From an uncultured Paracoccaceae bacterium (GTDB lineage: Bacteria; Pseudomonadota; Alphaproteobacteria; Rhodobacterales; Rhodobacteraceae), in contig OY288161.1 in the NCBI GenBank assembly GCA_958439195.1, forward strand, positions 58,435 to 122,434: a stretch of 64,000 nucleotides of DNA, written 5' to 3'. Shown here piece after piece: positions 15,133-22,628 of the stretch (position 1 is the first letter of the stretch; each line of letters opens with the position of its first letter). The notes under the pieces are model-generated. The model made no database searches. It saw only the letters and a list, made by a program, of their open reading frames with translations, and was not told the origin of the DNA. Both the position numbers and the translations under genes were made by a program.

Positions 15133-16563
15133 CTATCCCTTTGCGCCCTGGCCCCTGGCATAGACATCTTCGTAGCGGATGATGTCATCTTCGCCCAGAT
15201 AGGTGCCGGTCTGCACCTCGATCAGCACCATCGGAACCTTGCCGGGGTTTTCCATCCGGTGTTTCGCGCCCAGCGGGATATAGACGGACTGATTTTCGCA
15301 CACCAGTTTCACCATGTCGTCCACCGTCACGCGGGCGGTGCCGGACACGACGATCCAGTGTTCCGACCGGTGCATATGGGATTGCAGCGACAGGGCCGCG
15401 CCGGGTTTGACGACGATCCGCTTGACCTGAAACCGGTCGGACAGGGCCAGCGTTTCGAACCAGCCCCAGGGGCGGTGGTCGCGGGCAAACGCCTCGGCCT
15501 GTTTGGCACCTTTGGCCTGCAAGACCTGAACCGCCTTTTTGACATCCTGCGCGCGGGATTTATGGGCCACCAGCACGGCATCGCCGGTGGCAATGGCGAT
15601 GATGTCTGTCAGGCCGATCCCCACGAGTTCGATGCCGGGGTCTTCGGCGCGCAAAAGTGTGCTGTCGCAGTCGATCGCCACGGCATTGCCGCCCAGCGCA
15701 TTGCCGCGCGGATCGGCCGGCATTTCGGCGGCCACGGCATCCCACCCGCCCAGATCGGACCAGCCCGCGCCAAAGGGAACGGCGACCAGGTTGCCCGCCC
15801 GTTCCATCACGGCATAGTCGATCGAAATCGCCTCGGCCCCGGCCCAGGCGGTTTCGTCCAGCCGCAGAAAGCCCAGATCGGCCCGCGCGCCTTCGACCGC
15901 CGCCCTGACGGGGGCCAACAGCCCCGGCGCATGGGCGCGGAAGGCGTCGATCATGGTTTGTGCGGTGAACAGGAAAATCCCGGCATTCCACAGGAAATTG
16001 CCCGAAGCGAGCATGGCTTCGGCGGTGGCAAGCTGCGGCTTTTCGACAAAGCGGGTCAGATCGACCGGCGTGGCATCTGCGGCAGGTCCGGACAGTTCCA
16101 GCCAGCCATATCCGGTTTCCGCCCGTGTCGGGCGAATGCCGAAGGTGACGATCCGTCCGGCACGGGCCGCCGCCTCGCCCGCCTGCACCGCAGCGCGAAA
16201 GGCGGCAGCGTTAGGGACCACATGATCGGATGGGGCCACCAGCATCAGGGCGGCGGGATCATCCTTGGCCAGATACAGCGCGGCGGCCAAAACGGCAGGC
16301 GCGGTGTTGCGACCTTCGGGTTCGATCAGAACCGGGCCGGGATTGATGCCCACGGATTGGAGCTGTTCCGTCACGATGAAACGGTAATCCGATCCGGTGA
16401 TCACCAGGGGGGCGGCAAAGCCGTCACCGGCCAGCCGACGGGCCGATGCCTGAAACAGGCTTTCTTCGCCGATCAGACGGGTGAATTGCTTGGGGAAACT
16501 TTTCCGCGACAGGGGCCATAGCCGGGTGCCCGATCCCCCGCACAACAGAACCGGATGGATCAT
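15133..16563 (-). CDS. manC: Mannose-1-phosphate guanylyltransferase / mannose-6-phosphate isomerase
   Basis: This 476-residue bifunctional type II enzyme has the nucleotidyltransferase signature LCGGSGTRLWPLSRKSFPKQF (residues 7-27; key residues GGSGTRLWP and KQF). A C-terminal cupin of the isomerase type contains RPWGWFETL, LSLQSHMHRSEHW and VTVDD (about 350-420). It makes GDP-mannose from mannose-1-phosphate and GTP, and can supply mannose-6-phosphate from fructose-6-phosphate. It is convergent with the glycosyltransferase gene, with a 47-bp gap holding an AACCCC/GGGGTT inverted repeat. Confidence 0.93.
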   Translation of the reverse strand: MIHPVLLCGGSGTRLWPLSRKSFPKQFTRLIGEESLFQASARRLAGDGFAAPLVITGSDYRFIVTEQLQSVGINPGPVLIEPEGRNTAPAVLAAALYLAKDDPAALMLVAPSDHVVPNAAAFRAAVQAGEAAARAGRIVTFGIRPTRAETGYGWLELSGPAADATPVDLTRFVEKPQLATAEAMLASGNFLWNAGIFLFTAQTMIDAFRAHAPGLLAPVRAAVEGARADLGFLRLDETAWAGAEAISIDYAVMERAGNLVAVPFGAGWSDLGGWDAVAAEMPADPRGNALGGNAVAIDCDSTLLRAEDPGIELVGIGLTDIIAIATGDAVLVAHKSRAQDVKKAVQVLQAKGAKQAEAFARDHRPWGWFETLALSDRFQVKRIVVKPGAALSLQSHMHRSEHWIVVSGTARVTVDDMVKLVCENQSVYIPLGAKHRMENPGKVPMVLIEVQTGTYLGEDDIIRYEDVYARGQGAKG

Positions 16564-16677
16564 CTGCTTTCTCTCCTGCCAATGTTGATGGACCGCTGCA
16601 CGCCGTTACGCCTTGATAAAATTGGCGGAATTTGGGCGCAGGGGCAAGCCCGCCACCTATTTTGCCCGCGTGCGCGA

Positions 16678-17478
16678 CTATCCTGCCAACGTGACATCCA
16701 GAAACAGCATCACCACCAGCCCGATGGCAAGGCCCAGCGTGGCCCGGTTCTGGTTGCCGGATCGGTGGGTTTCCGGGATGATTTCGTGGCTGATGACATA
16801 AAGCATCGCCCCGGCGGCAAAGGCCATCCCCCAGGGCAGCAGCAGGGCCGAGACAGACACGACAGCCGCACCGATCAGGCCGCCCAACGGTTCGACCATG
16901 CCGGTCAGCGCGGCCACGGCCCAGGATCTGCGCCCGCTATAGCCCTGCCCCCGCAGCGCGACCGCGACGGCCAGACCTTCGGGCATGTTCTGCAAGCCGA
17001 TCCCGATGCCAAGGGGAAGGCCCCCGGACATGCCGCCCTGGCCAAAGCCCACGCCCACGGCAAGACCTTCGGGGATGTTGTGGATGGTGATGGCGATGAT
17101 GAACAGCCAGACCCGGCGCAATGCGGGCGATATCGGCCCCTCGCGGCCAGAGGTGACATGTTCATGCGGCAGCACTTCGTTCAGCGCCGCAATTGCCCCC
17201 ATGCCCAGCAGGATCGCCACGCAGACGATGGCGGCGGGAATGGCCCCGCGGCCGTGGCTTTGTGCGGCATGGTCCAGCGCGGGCAGGATCAGCGAAAAGA
17301 ACGACGCCGCCAGCATCACCCCGGCGGCAAAGCCCAACAACGTATCGCGCGTCGCCAGCGATGGCACATGACCGCGCAGAACCGGCAAGGCGCCGACGGC
17401 TGTCATTCCGCCCGCCGCAAGCGAGCCAAGAAACCCAAGAAGGATAGGTGGCAGGTCGGTCAAGCAAGGCCCGTTCAA
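16678..17478 (-). CDS. ZIP-family divalent metal transporter
   Basis: This 266-residue membrane protein has about eight hydrophobic segments and the two ZIP metal-site helices: HNIPEGLAVGVGF (about 136-148) and QNMPEGLAVAVAL (about 163-175). A histidine-bearing loop, NEVLPHEHVTSG, precedes them (about 99). ZIP proteins import zinc or related metals into the cytoplasm. No ATG exists before residue 25, which lies inside the first membrane segment, so a TTG start at 17478 or 17463 is likely. An inverted repeat overlaps this start region (17473-17488). Confidence 0.82.
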   Translation of the reverse strand: MNGPCLTDLPPILLGFLGSLAAGGMTAVGALPVLRGHVPSLATRDTLLGFAAGVMLAASFFSLILPALDHAAQSHGRGAIPAAIVCVAILLGMGAIAALNEVLPHEHVTSGREGPISPALRRVWLFIIAITIHNIPEGLAVGVGFGQGGMSGGLPLGIGIGLQNMPEGLAVAVALRGQGYSGRRSWAVAALTGMVEPLGGLIGAAVVSVSALLLPWGMAFAAGAMLYVISHEIIPETHRSGNQNRATLGLAIGLVVMLFLDVTLAG

Positions 17479-17488
17479 AATTGTGAAC
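17473..17488. promoter_or_regulatory. Inverted repeat overlapping the ZIP gene start
   Basis: GTTCAAAATTGTGAAC has perfect 5-bp outer arms (GTTCA/TGAAC) and a nearly symmetric centre. It covers the proposed TTG start of the metal transporter, so it could be an operator for a metal-sensing repressor or an mRNA hairpin at the start. The regulator is unknown. Confidence 0.4.
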
Positions 17489-17546
17489 GACAGTTAGTCG
17501 CAGAAAGGCGGGCTTGACTAGGCCTGTTGGCCGCTTGGGTGTTGCC

Positions 17547-17605
17547 TGATCCGGGTTTTCGGGCCGGATCACGGCAGGCAGTCAGGGCGGCCGGGCCGCC
17601 CTGAC
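17547..17605 (-). terminator. Two hairpins downstream of the small membrane protein gene
   Basis: TGATCCGG/CCGGATCA (17547-17571) is followed by the perfect pair GTCAGGGCGGCC/GGCCGCCCTGAC (17581-17605) with a single base between the arms. They lie just beyond the stop of the leftward 63-residue gene. There is no clear T-run, so termination is likely but not certain. Confidence 0.5.
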
Positions 17606-17616
17606 CGGGCTTTGCG

Positions 17617-17808
17617 TCAGCCGCCGACGGTGATGCCGTTCAGGCCACCCAAAAGCCCGGTTCCGTTCAGGATCCAAAGGATGACAAAGATCACCACGAC
17701 GACATTGAGGATGGATTTGATCTTGCGATCCATCGGCAGGTAGGTGTTCACCAGCCAAAGCAGAACCCCGACAACGATCAGGGTCACGACAAGAGAAACA
17801 AGAGACAT
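17617..17808 (-). CDS. Small two-segment membrane protein (Thivi_2564-like)
   Basis: The 63 residues contain two hydrophobic helices (about 3-22 and 36-53) separated by the conserved NTYLPMDRKIKSILN. That is the signature of a widespread small membrane protein family of unknown function. A match to the EcfG-type stress promoter (GGAAC-N16-CGTT, leftward, 17885-17861) lies about 50 bp upstream of the ATG, which suggests induction in the general stress response together with other small proteins in this region. Confidence 0.75.
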   Translation of the reverse strand: MSLVSLVVTLIVVGVLLWLVNTYLPMDRKIKSILNVVVVIFVILWILNGTGLLGGLNGITVGG

Positions 17809-17860
17809 GATTGGTTCCAGTCCGAATTGAGATGCGGCCCAAGACGGCCATCACACAGGT

Positions 17861-17885
17861 AACGCAAGCCGAGGGGCGCGGTTCC
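17861..17885 (-). promoter_or_regulatory. EcfG-type promoter for the 63-residue membrane protein
   Basis: Read leftward, GGAAC (17885-17881) and CGTT (17864-17861) are separated by exactly 16 bp. This is the consensus for the alphaproteobacterial general stress sigma factor EcfG. Transcription would start about 45 bp before the ATG at 17808. Confidence 0.7.
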
Positions 17886-17984
17886 CCTGACTGGCTGAAA
17901 TGATTTGTCACTGGTCGGTATTGGCCAAGCCCCTGGTTTCGCCCAATCCTGACACCCCCCTGCGCAGGGCGCGGGGGTGCGGGA

Positions 17985-18650
17985 TCAATCCAGCCGGGGC
18001 CGCGACCGCCCCATCACCGCCTGTGTTACAGGATCGGCAAGAGTGGCAAAGGTTTCGGCCCCCGCCATTCCCATCAGATCGGCCAAACGCCTGCGGGCGC
18101 GGCTTGTGCGGCTTTTCACCGTGCCAACGGCGACGCCGATCATTGCTGCCGCTTCTTCGGTCGAATGACCGGATGCCCCGATCAGGATCAGCACTTCGCG
18201 GTGTTCCGCTGACAGTTTGCCAAAGGCGCGGTGGAAATCCCGAAAGGCCAGCCGCCCGTCATGGGCGGGCAGATCAAACAGGGCGGCGGCGTGCAGACCT
18301 TCGGGATCGGGGACTTCGCGTCGATGCTTGCGGCGGTTGGAATAAAAGGTGTTGCGCAGGATGGTGAAAAGCCACGCCTGCATGTTGGATCCGGGCTGGA
18401 ATTTGTCGATGTTCATCCAGGCCTTCAGGATCGTGTCCTGCACCAGATCATCCGCCGCGGCGCGGTTGCCAGTCAGGCTGATGCCAAAGGCACGCAGGGG
18501 GCCAAGGCTGGCGGTCACCTCTGTGCGAGGGTCCGCCACGGGTGGTTCTAAAGGCCGATGTGGGGGCCGCAGTGACGGCTGATGTGAGGGCGGGGCAGCA
18601 TCGGTGAGGTTTTCCAGAAAGTCGGTGCCATGCTGGGTCAGGATGTTCAT
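17985..18650 (-). CDS. ecfG: ECF sigma factor, EcfG-like (general stress response)
   Basis: This 221-residue sigma-70 family factor has region 2 (LRAFGISLTGNRAAADDLVQ to QAWLFTILRN, about 52-100) and region 4 (LSAEHREVLILIGASGHSTEEAA to VGTVKSRTSRARRRL, about 145-190). The wording closely resembles EcfG of alphaproteobacteria, which directs the general stress regulon when the PhyR-NepR switch frees it. The ATG at 18650 follows AAAGGGCG. The first 45 residues are a proline-rich extension. No nepR or phyR gene is visible beside it. Perfect EcfG-type promoters occur at four nearby places, which supports the identity. Confidence 0.82.
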   Translation of the reverse strand: MNILTQHGTDFLENLTDAAPPSHQPSLRPPHRPLEPPVADPRTEVTASLGPLRAFGISLTGNRAAADDLVQDTILKAWMNIDKFQPGSNMQAWLFTILRNTFYSNRRKHRREVPDPEGLHAAALFDLPAHDGRLAFRDFHRAFGKLSAEHREVLILIGASGHSTEEAAAMIGVAVGTVKSRTSRARRRLADLMGMAGAETFATLADPVTQAVMGRSRPRLD

Positions 18651-19402
18651 TTTGCGCCCTTTCCGACGATGTGGCGGACAAGGCGAGGATAGGGCGGGGC
18701 GGGCCGCGACATTTTGGCAGCGGTGCGCGGCACCATTGCGGGGAACCGAAGGCAACGCCGCCGCGTTTGTTCGGAAAAGAACAGACACGCCGGGGCGATG
18801 GCACGGGACGGCACCGCCACTCTGCCCCTGATGGGGGCGCAGGACGGGCTTTGCAGGGCCGGGATGCGGACCGGTCTGAATGTTTCGGGGTGCGTGAGGA
18901 AAGGGATCATGGTGGATATGCGTCCTTGGATGATCCGCACCGCGTCTGGCGACAGCGGGCGGCGGCGGCAAAGGATGGGATGGGGGCGGCAAACAAGGGC
19001 CGTCAGGCGGCGCGGGGGCGCCGGCCGGTCGGGCCTTTGGCTTGGGCTTTGGTCAGTTGGGGGCGTGCAGCCGTCAGTTCGGCCCGCAGGAAAGGTCAGA
19101 TCGACGTTCGATTGGTGCCCGTATTGATTTGGTCTGGCCGGACGATTCGAAAGCTGGCCAGCAGGAAGGCATGGGCGTGGGCGCAGGGATGAATTGGAAA
19201 AGATATGCGGAAGAGTTTGAAATACTTGTGTTAATGGTGGCGCTCAGGGCCGTCGTAAGCCCGGTTAGTTGGGTAAAATGGCGGTATCGTCGGGCGGAAA
19301 GGTCGGGGTCGGGGCGTGACATGTGTTCTCCACTTCTACCCGATCATGCAGCGTGGCCGCGTTGGCCGCATTAATCTGTGACATAGGAAGGAAAATTTCC
19401 TG
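18651..19402. other. Long intergenic region between ecfG and the Crp/Fnr gene
   Basis: No frame here has convincing protein character on either strand. The part up to about 19100 is GC-rich; the last 200 bp are more A/T-rich and probably hold the promoter of the Crp/Fnr gene. A rightward EcfG-type promoter match lies at 18742-18767, and a 13-bp palindrome AGGAAAATTTCCT (19389-19401) covers the ribosome site of the next gene. Confidence 0.5.
18742..18767 (+). promoter_or_regulatory. EcfG-type promoter match pointing right into the ecfG-crp gap
   Basis: GGAAC (18742-18746) and CGTT (18764-18767) are 17 bp apart, within the accepted spacing. No clear coding sequence starts soon downstream, so it could drive a small RNA or a long leader of the Crp/Fnr gene 640 bp away. 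Confidence 0.45.
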
Positions 19403-20143
19403 ATGACCATTGCCTGCGATAAATGCCCGCTGCGCACCCAACCGCTTTTCGTGCTGCTGAATGAGGACGAAATCACCTTCATGATGCAATTCAAGTCGGG
19501 CGAGTTAAGCGTGGATGCCGGCACGACCGTGCTGATGGAAGGATCGAACAGCCCGCAGATCTATACCGTGTTCAGCGGAATGGGCACGCGCTATACCACG
19601 CTTGAAAACGGGCGCAGGCAGGTGATCAACTTCCTTTTCCCCGGCGATTTCATCGGCTTGCAAGCCAGCCTGATGGGCGAGATGAAACATTCGGTCGAGG
19701 CGAGCACGCCAATGGTGCTGTGCGCGTTTCGCCGGAGCGACCTGTGGAACCTGTTTCGGGCGCAACCGGGCCGCGCCTATGACCTGACATGGATCGCGGC
19801 CGTCGAGGAGCATTTCCTGGGCGAAACCATCGCAACGCTGGGTCAGCGGGATGCCGCGCAGCGGATTTCATGGGCCTTTCTGCGGGTGGAGAAACGCCTG
19901 CGCGCAGTAGGGTTGGGCAGTTCGGGGGCGAATACGGCCACGGTCCCCCTGCCCTTTCGCCAGCAGGATCTGGCCGATGCGCTGGGCCTTTCGCTGGTTC
20001 ACACCAACAAGACGCTGGCCCGCCTTCGCGCCCTGAAAGTCGCAAGCTGGACCGACGGGATGCTGACGGTGATGGATCGGGCGGGGCTGGCCGAGATTGC
20101 GATGGTCGAGCCAGAGAAAGAGGAAAAGCGCCCGATCCTGTAA
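19403..20143 (+). CDS. Crp/Fnr-family transcriptional regulator
   Basis: This 246-residue regulator has an N-terminal cyclic-nucleotide-binding type beta-roll (about 20-130, with VFSGMGTRYTTLENGRRQVINFLFPGDFIG reduced here to its key residues GRRQ and FPGDFIG). A C-terminal winged helix follows (LPFRQQDLADALGLSLVHTNKTLARL region, about 180-210). A CDKCP pair of cysteines sits at residues 5-8, as in FNR-like proteins, but the full set of four cluster cysteines is not evident, so oxygen sensing is uncertain. A 13-bp palindrome covers its ribosome-binding region. Confidence 0.85.
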   Translation: MTIACDKCPLRTQPLFVLLNEDEITFMMQFKSGELSVDAGTTVLMEGSNSPQIYTVFSGMGTRYTTLENGRRQVINFLFPGDFIGLQASLMGEMKHSVEASTPMVLCAFRRSDLWNLFRAQPGRAYDLTWIAAVEEHFLGETIATLGQRDAAQRISWAFLRVEKRLRAVGLGSSGANTATVPLPFRQQDLADALGLSLVHTNKTLARLRALKVASWTDGMLTVMDRAGLAEIAMVEPEKEEKRPIL

Positions 20144-20466
20144 CGGCAGGATCGGATGATGGCCTGATCCGATGTTGCGCAAAGGTCTTGTGTGCCGACC
20201 CACGCCGAACGGGCCGCTTGTGGCCCCATGCCCTGCCGGATCACCCCGCGCCCGGCGGGATCACAAGGTTCAGCCGGGATGGCAGGGGGCCATCCCGGCC
20301 GCGATACCCGGCACCCAAGCACCGGTATCGAAACGGAGGTGGGACAGGGAAACCCTCCGATGAAAGGGTAACGCCCTCCTGGCGCGCGGGTTCCCTGCCG
20401 CGGGTGGAATTATGCCGATGCGCCGCGTGGCGGGCCTTCCGGCACCTCGTCGCGGCGCGGGCGGGC
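20144..20466. other. Gene-free stretch with strong RNA-structure potential
   Basis: No gene is seen. Several hairpins follow one another in 20273-20400 (see the candidate structured RNA entry). Nothing else is recognised. Confidence 0.5.
20273..20400 (+). ncRNA. Candidate structured RNA (unassigned)
   Basis: Stem 1 is GCCGGGATGGC (20273-20283) with GCCATCCCGGC (20289-20299), 11 perfect pairs and a 5-base loop. Stem 2 is CGATACCCGG with CCGGTATCG (20302-20330), 9 pairs and one bulge. Stem 3 is CGGAGG with CCTCCG (20334-20359), followed by AGGG-TAACG-CCCT, which offers a second CCCTCC that could compete for GGAGG. The strand and boundaries are unknown, and I match it to no known riboswitch or RNA class. 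Confidence 0.35.
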
Positions 20467-20491
20467 GGAACCTGCGGCCATGTCGGGCGTT
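20467..20491 (+). promoter_or_regulatory. EcfG-type promoter for the 24-residue peptide and PhnA-like gene
   Basis: GGAAC (20467-20471), a 16-bp spacer and CGTT (20488-20491) match the EcfG consensus. The predicted start point is about 45 bp upstream of the 24-codon gene at 20544, which is followed 20 bp later by a 339-codon membrane protein gene. Confidence 0.7.
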
Positions 20492-20543
20492 AGCTGGGCA
20501 TGGAATGCGCCCGAAGGCGGCGCATGATGTGAAGGGAATTCCA

Positions 20544-20618
20544 ATGAACAGCATCATTTATCTGGTCGGACTTGTCGTCGTGGTCATGGCGGTCCTGTCG
20601 CTTATCGGTTTGCGCTGA
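20544..20618 (+). CDS. Single-pass membrane micropeptide, 24 residues
   Basis: The frame encodes one hydrophobic helix, MNSIIYLVGLVV to LSLIGLR, ending in arginine. A good ribosome site (GAAGGGAA) lies 7-8 bp upstream, and an EcfG-type promoter is just above. Very short membrane proteins of this kind, with a YLVGLVVV core, are often missed by gene finders but recur beside stress genes in alphaproteobacteria (from memory). Function unknown. Confidence 0.65.
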   Translation: MNSIIYLVGLVVVVMAVLSLIGLR

Positions 20619-20638
20619 GCGCGGTCGGGGAACAAATC

Positions 20639-21658
20639 ATGGAAAGAACAGAAGCAATGACTGCGGCCTCGGGGCCAGTGATGGCACTTGACGGGTCATA
20701 TATCGATTGGGCGGCGGTGCTGGGGGGCGGGGTCGTCGCGGTGGCGGTGGGGTCGGTGTTCACCGGCTTTGGCGCGGTACTGGGATTGTCGACGATTTCG
20801 GCGGAACCGGGCGAAGGCAGCCTGAACGTCATGGTGATCCTGAGCGCGGTCTGGATCGTGGTGTCGCTGGTGGTCAGCTATGCCACGGGTGGCTACATCG
20901 CCGGTCGGATGCGGCGGCGACTGGACAAGGTTGGCGCAGATGAGGTGACGGCGCGCGACGGGATCAACGGGCTGGTGGTCTGGGGTGTCGGGATCGTCGT
21001 GTCGGTCATGGTGCTGGGCGCGGCGGTATCCACCACGGCGCAGGCGGTGGGCACAGCGGCCAGTGCCGCCGGGTCTGTCGCGGGCAGCGTGGCGGGTGCC
21101 GTCGGGTCGGTCGGCGGTGGCGTGGCCGAAGGGGCCATCGCGGCGGCCGGGGCTATGGTGCCGGATGCGGCACCGCAGAACCCGGTGGCATATCTGAGCG
21201 ACAGCCTGCTGCGCCCGGCTCAGGTGGTGACAGGCACAAGCGACCCGGCGGAAACAGCCCGTGCCACAGCGTCCATCCTTGGGAATGTGGCGATGACGGG
21301 TGAGGTGAGCGAAACCGAACGCGCCTATCTGATCAGCGCGGTCGTGGCCAATACCAACATCCCGCAGACAGAGGCGACAACCCGCGTGGATGCGGCGATC
21401 ACGGCGGCGCAGCAGACCCGCGCCGATGCCGTGCAGCTTGCCGAACAGGCGCAGGCCGAAGCCGGGCGTCTGGCACAGGAAGCCACGGATGCCGCCATCG
21501 CGGCGGCAGAGGTCGCGCGTGTCAGCGCCATCCTGACGGCCTTCATCCTTGCGGCAGCGGCACTTGTGGCGGCCGCGGCGTCCTATGTCGGGGCGGTGCG
21601 GGGCGGGCGTCACCGCGATGAAGGGCGCATCTTTGGCGGCTTTGCCTATCGCGGGTAA
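20639..21658 (+). CDS. Membrane protein of unknown function (PhnA-like annotation class)
   Basis: This 339-residue protein has hydrophobic segments at about 24-50, 62-84 and 108-130, a small-residue-rich Ala/Gly/Ser stretch (about 130-170), and a long Ala/Gln/Glu helical part (about 240-290) that may form a coiled coil. A last membrane segment is near 298-322. Similar proteins in this group are sometimes called PhnA-like, without a demonstrated function. It follows the 24-codon gene by 20 bp, shares its EcfG-type promoter, and is closed by a good terminator at 21678-21713. A role in envelope stress is an inference. Confidence 0.65.
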   Translation: MERTEAMTAASGPVMALDGSYIDWAAVLGGGVVAVAVGSVFTGFGAVLGLSTISAEPGEGSLNVMVILSAVWIVVSLVVSYATGGYIAGRMRRRLDKVGADEVTARDGINGLVVWGVGIVVSVMVLGAAVSTTAQAVGTAASAAGSVAGSVAGAVGSVGGGVAEGAIAAAGAMVPDAAPQNPVAYLSDSLLRPAQVVTGTSDPAETARATASILGNVAMTGEVSETERAYLISAVVANTNIPQTEATTRVDAAITAAQQTRADAVQLAEQAQAEAGRLAQEATDAAIAAAEVARVSAILTAFILAAAALVAAAASYVGAVRGGRHRDEGRIFGGFAYRG

Positions 21659-21677
21659 GGATGTGATCTGATGTATG

Positions 21678-21713
21678 GGGCGGGCCGCCGTGATCCGGCG
21701 GGCCGCCCTTTTT
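21678..21713 (+). terminator. Rho-independent terminator after the 339-residue membrane protein gene
   Basis: GGGCGGGCCGCCG (21678-21690), loop TGATC and CGGCGGGCCGCCC (21696-21708) pair with one mismatch and are followed by five T residues. Confidence 0.85.
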
Positions 21714-21729
21714 CTGTTGGCAGCGCATG

Positions 21730-21759
21730 AAAAAGGCCGCCCCGGCAAAGGGGGCGGCC
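21730..21759 (-). terminator. Rho-independent terminator for csbD
   Basis: On the minus strand GGCCGCCCC-type arms (21751-21759 and 21735-21743) with a 6-7 base loop are followed by TTTTT (21734-21730). It lies 60 bp after the leftward csbD-like gene. Confidence 0.8.
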
Positions 21760-21817
21760 CGATTGGAAAACCGGCTGATGTCAGCCGATCATGCCTTAAC
21801 GTGGTCAGCTACCACAG

Positions 21818-22015
21818 TCAGTGGCGGCGGCTCCAGTCATCGACTTCGCGTTCGGCCTCTTCCTTGGCGAGACCGTATTTTTCCTGCACCTTGCCGACAA
21901 GCTGATCCCGCTTTCCGGCCATGGTGTCCAGCTCGTCATCGGTCAGCTTGCCCCACTGTTCCTTGGCTTTGCCGCGAAGTTGCTTCCATTTGCCTTCGAT
22001 CTGATCCCAGTTCAT
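21818..22015 (-). CDS. CsbD-like stress protein
   Basis: The 65 residues begin MNWDQIEGKWKQLRGKAKEQWG and continue with LTDDELDTMAGKRDQLVGKVQEKYG in the usual CsbD order (key blocks WDQIEGKWKQLRG, GKLTDDEL and GKRDQLVGK). CsbD-family proteins are small, charged, helical proteins induced by general stress. An imperfect EcfG-type promoter (GGAAC at 22201-22197 with CCTT instead of CGTT after 16 bp) lies upstream. A terminator follows at 21730-21759. Confidence 0.88.
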   Translation of the reverse strand: MNWDQIEGKWKQLRGKAKEQWGKLTDDELDTMAGKRDQLVGKVQEKYGLAKEEAEREVDDWSRRH

Positions 22016-22628
22016 GTCGTGTCTCCTGTCTGCGGCGCATGCCGGTCTGGCACGGCCCAAGGTGATTTGGCCCAAGACCTTGCTGCCCCATGCGGGGCGT
22101 GCTGGGCCGATGGGATGGGAACGGGGGGCAATGTTGCACCTGTTTCGCAGGCATCGCGCCGTTCCCATACCTATCTAAGGTCTGAAATCGGCGATGGTTC
22201 CCTTTGCGCAGGCTTTCGCCCACCCTGTGCAAAAGACTGCCGAAACAGGAAAGGCAGGTCGGCAAAGGCCCGCCGGTTGCCTGCCCTTTCGCGGTATGTT
22301 CATCGCGCTGGACGGCAGGGCGGAACAGACCCATAGTTGCCGCGTTAACCTGTGAGTGTTGCAGTTTCGATCGACACGCCGAAAGCCACACCAAACCGGA
22401 ACCGGCCTTGTCTGATATTCGCGTCCAGCGCCTGGTTTCCAGGCCGGGTGGCGCGGGTCTGTCAAGGGTCGGTTGCGACCGGGAACGCCTGACAGGACAG
22501 CACCATGCCCGACCCCAATACCCGAACCGGCGCAGCCTGTATTGGCCGCCATATCCCTGCACCCTTTGCAGAGGGACGCGGCAGGCAAGACGTTGCCGCC
22601 CCCCCGCATCTGTACCGTGGGCCGCGCC
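22016..22628. other. Divergent regulatory region between csbD and the AI-2E-type permease
   Basis: No coding frame is convincing in these 613 bp. A perfect EcfG-type promoter lies at 22322-22346 pointing right, and an imperfect one at 22201-22177 points left. The leader of the permease would be about 275 bases long if the first is used. Confidence 0.5.
22322..22346 (+). promoter_or_regulatory. EcfG-type promoter upstream of the AI-2E-type permease
   Basis: GGAAC (22322-22326), a 16-bp spacer and CGTT (22343-22346) match the EcfG consensus. The only gene downstream on this strand is the permease at 22629. Confidence 0.65.

Noticed and set aside
18671..19374. Several overlapping plus-strand frames between ecfG and the Crp/Fnr gene
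   Set aside because: Their sequences are rich in Gly, Arg and Trp, lack ribosome sites and overlap each other in different frames. None resembles NepR.
19389..19401. AGGAAAATTTCCT as an FNR or Crp binding site
   Set aside because: It lacks the TTGAT-N4-ATCAA form of FNR sites and overlaps the ribosome site, so a chance palindrome or weak hairpin is as likely.
20273..20400. A cobalamin, TPP, FMN or SAM riboswitch, or RNase P RNA
   Set aside because: The conserved core sequences of those classes are missing, and no matching metabolic gene follows. It is kept only as an unassigned structured region.
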